NCBI GenBank assembly: GCA_022424805.1
Contig: JAKMGR010000608.1
Location: 1-6,240 of the forward strand
Length of the DNA stretch: 6,240 bases
Source: Verrucomicrobiales bacterium
GTDB taxonomy: Bacteria; Verrucomicrobiota; Verrucomicrobiia; Verrucomicrobiales; DEV007
Direction: 5' to 3'
A model generated the notes under the pieces. The model was given only the letters and a program-made list of their open reading frames with translations. It was not told the origin of the DNA and searched no databases. A program made the position numbers and the translations under genes. Positions 5,694 through 6,240 of this stretch are shown in pieces (position 1 is the first letter of the stretch; every line of letters starts with the position of its first letter).

Positions 5694-6240
5694 ATGGCGG
5701 ACCTGCGAGACTTTCTTACACAAACTTTTAAGCTAGCGGGAGGGCTCATGCCCTTCGAGAATTTCATGGCGATGGCGCTTTATGATCCTCGCTTTGGCTA
5801 CTACTCGACGACAATTCGAGACGTCGGTGGAGATCGCGGAGACTTTGCCACCTCGGCGACCCTGTCGGGCGGACTGGGTCGGGCGATCGGAAAGTGGATT
5901 CAATCCGAGCAGCAAAATCACGAGTGGGACGGCGCCATTTCAATCATCGAAGTCGGCGCCGGAAACGGTGCTCTTGCGCGCTCCGTTCTGGAGTCGTTCG
6001 GATGGTGGAAGCGGCGAAAAATCCGCTATCACATCGTCGACGTTTCGAAACCGCTTCGCGAAAAACAACGTTCGGCGCTGCTCGGGCTTCCCGTAAAGTG
6101 GCACTCCGGCATCACCGAGGCTCTGGAAGCGGTTGGCGGAAAGGCTCTCGTTTTTTCCAACGAACTGGTCGACGCTTTTCCCGCCAAATGGCTGCGCTGG
6201 AGCGAAATCGAATCGCGCTGGCACGAAACCTTTGTCACCT
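5694..6240 (+). CDS. SAM-dependent methyltransferase, MidA / NDUFAF7 family (3' end outside window)
   Basis: The frame opens at ATG 5694 and stays open for 182 codons to the window edge. The N-terminal part carries the family signature: GGLMPFENFMAMALYDPRFG (16-35) followed by YYS, then GDRGDFATSATLSGGLG (46-62). The SAM-binding motif is IIEVGAGNGALARSVL (84-99), the acidic strand end is YHIVDVS (112-118), and VFSNELVDAFP (153-163) is the conserved post-core motif of the family (usually s-NE-l-DA-P). Full-length members have about 350-400 residues, so roughly half is present. The mitochondrial relative NDUFAF7 methylates an arginine of a complex I subunit; bacterial substrates are mostly unknown. 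An in-frame TAG at 5643-5645, with no ATG, GTG or TTG between it and 5694, supports this start. An internal ATG at residue 19 would cut the motif. There is no ribosome binding site before the start. The gene follows the remnant by 68 bp. Confidence 0.9.
   Translation, partial: MADLRDFLTQTFKLAGGLMPFENFMAMALYDPRFGYYSTTIRDVGGDRGDFATSATLSGGLGRAIGKWIQSEQQNHEWDGAISIIEVGAGNGALARSVLESFGWWKRRKIRYHIVDVSKPLREKQRSALLGLPVKWHSGITEALEAVGGKALVFSNELVDAFPAKWLRWSEIESRWHETFVT

Noticed and set aside
5428..5723. Two minus-strand open frames of 73 and 76 codons in the gap
   Set aside because: Both are antisense to the remnant, which has the more protein-like composition; neither shows a domain or a plausible start context.

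Overview
The window looks like chromosomal DNA of a Gram-negative (diderm) bacterium. The gene mix (a large multiheme c-type cytochrome lipoprotein with TPR repeats, small orphan exported proteins, PhoH, MidA and GlnD) and the fairly GC-rich codon use would fit Verrucomicrobiota or a neighbouring PVC lineage. That placement is an inference from gene style; no rRNA or other diagnostic marker is present. There are no tRNA or rRNA genes, CRISPR arrays or recognisable insertion sequences.

Layout: two plus-strand housekeeping-type genes, both cut by the window edges, flank a minus-strand block. On the left is the 3' end of glnD (to 302), the ACT-domain tail of the PII-modifying enzyme. On the right, from 5694, is the first 182 codons of a MidA-type SAM-dependent methyltransferase. 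Between them, on the minus strand and transcribed right to left, lie four genes: an octaheme cytochrome c lipoprotein with HEAT-like and TPR repeats (5131-2774); a 281-residue secreted protein of unknown function (2713-1868); a 171-residue exported beta-rich protein with a twin-arginine-like signal (1847-1332); and a PhoH-family ATPase (1328-351). The last three are tightly spaced (20 and 3 bp gaps) and probably form one transcript. It ends in a likely Rho-independent terminator at 310-335, facing the convergent end of glnD.

Between the divergent cytochrome and midA genes are 562 bp without an intact gene. About half of this (5336-5625) reads as the C-terminal end of a protein broken by a one-base frameshift, with no start codon. 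I do not recognise its family. The rest (5132-5335) holds only weak promoter-like sequence.

Functionally, glnD belongs to nitrogen control, phoH to RNA metabolism, and midA is related to a methyltransferase involved in complex I assembly in eukaryotes. The cytochrome and the two exported proteins belong to the cell envelope. I see no strong evidence for a new multi-gene system. The points most worth following are the octaheme-HEAT-TPR cytochrome, the frameshifted remnant at the strand switch, and the pair of orphan exported proteins placed directly before phoH.
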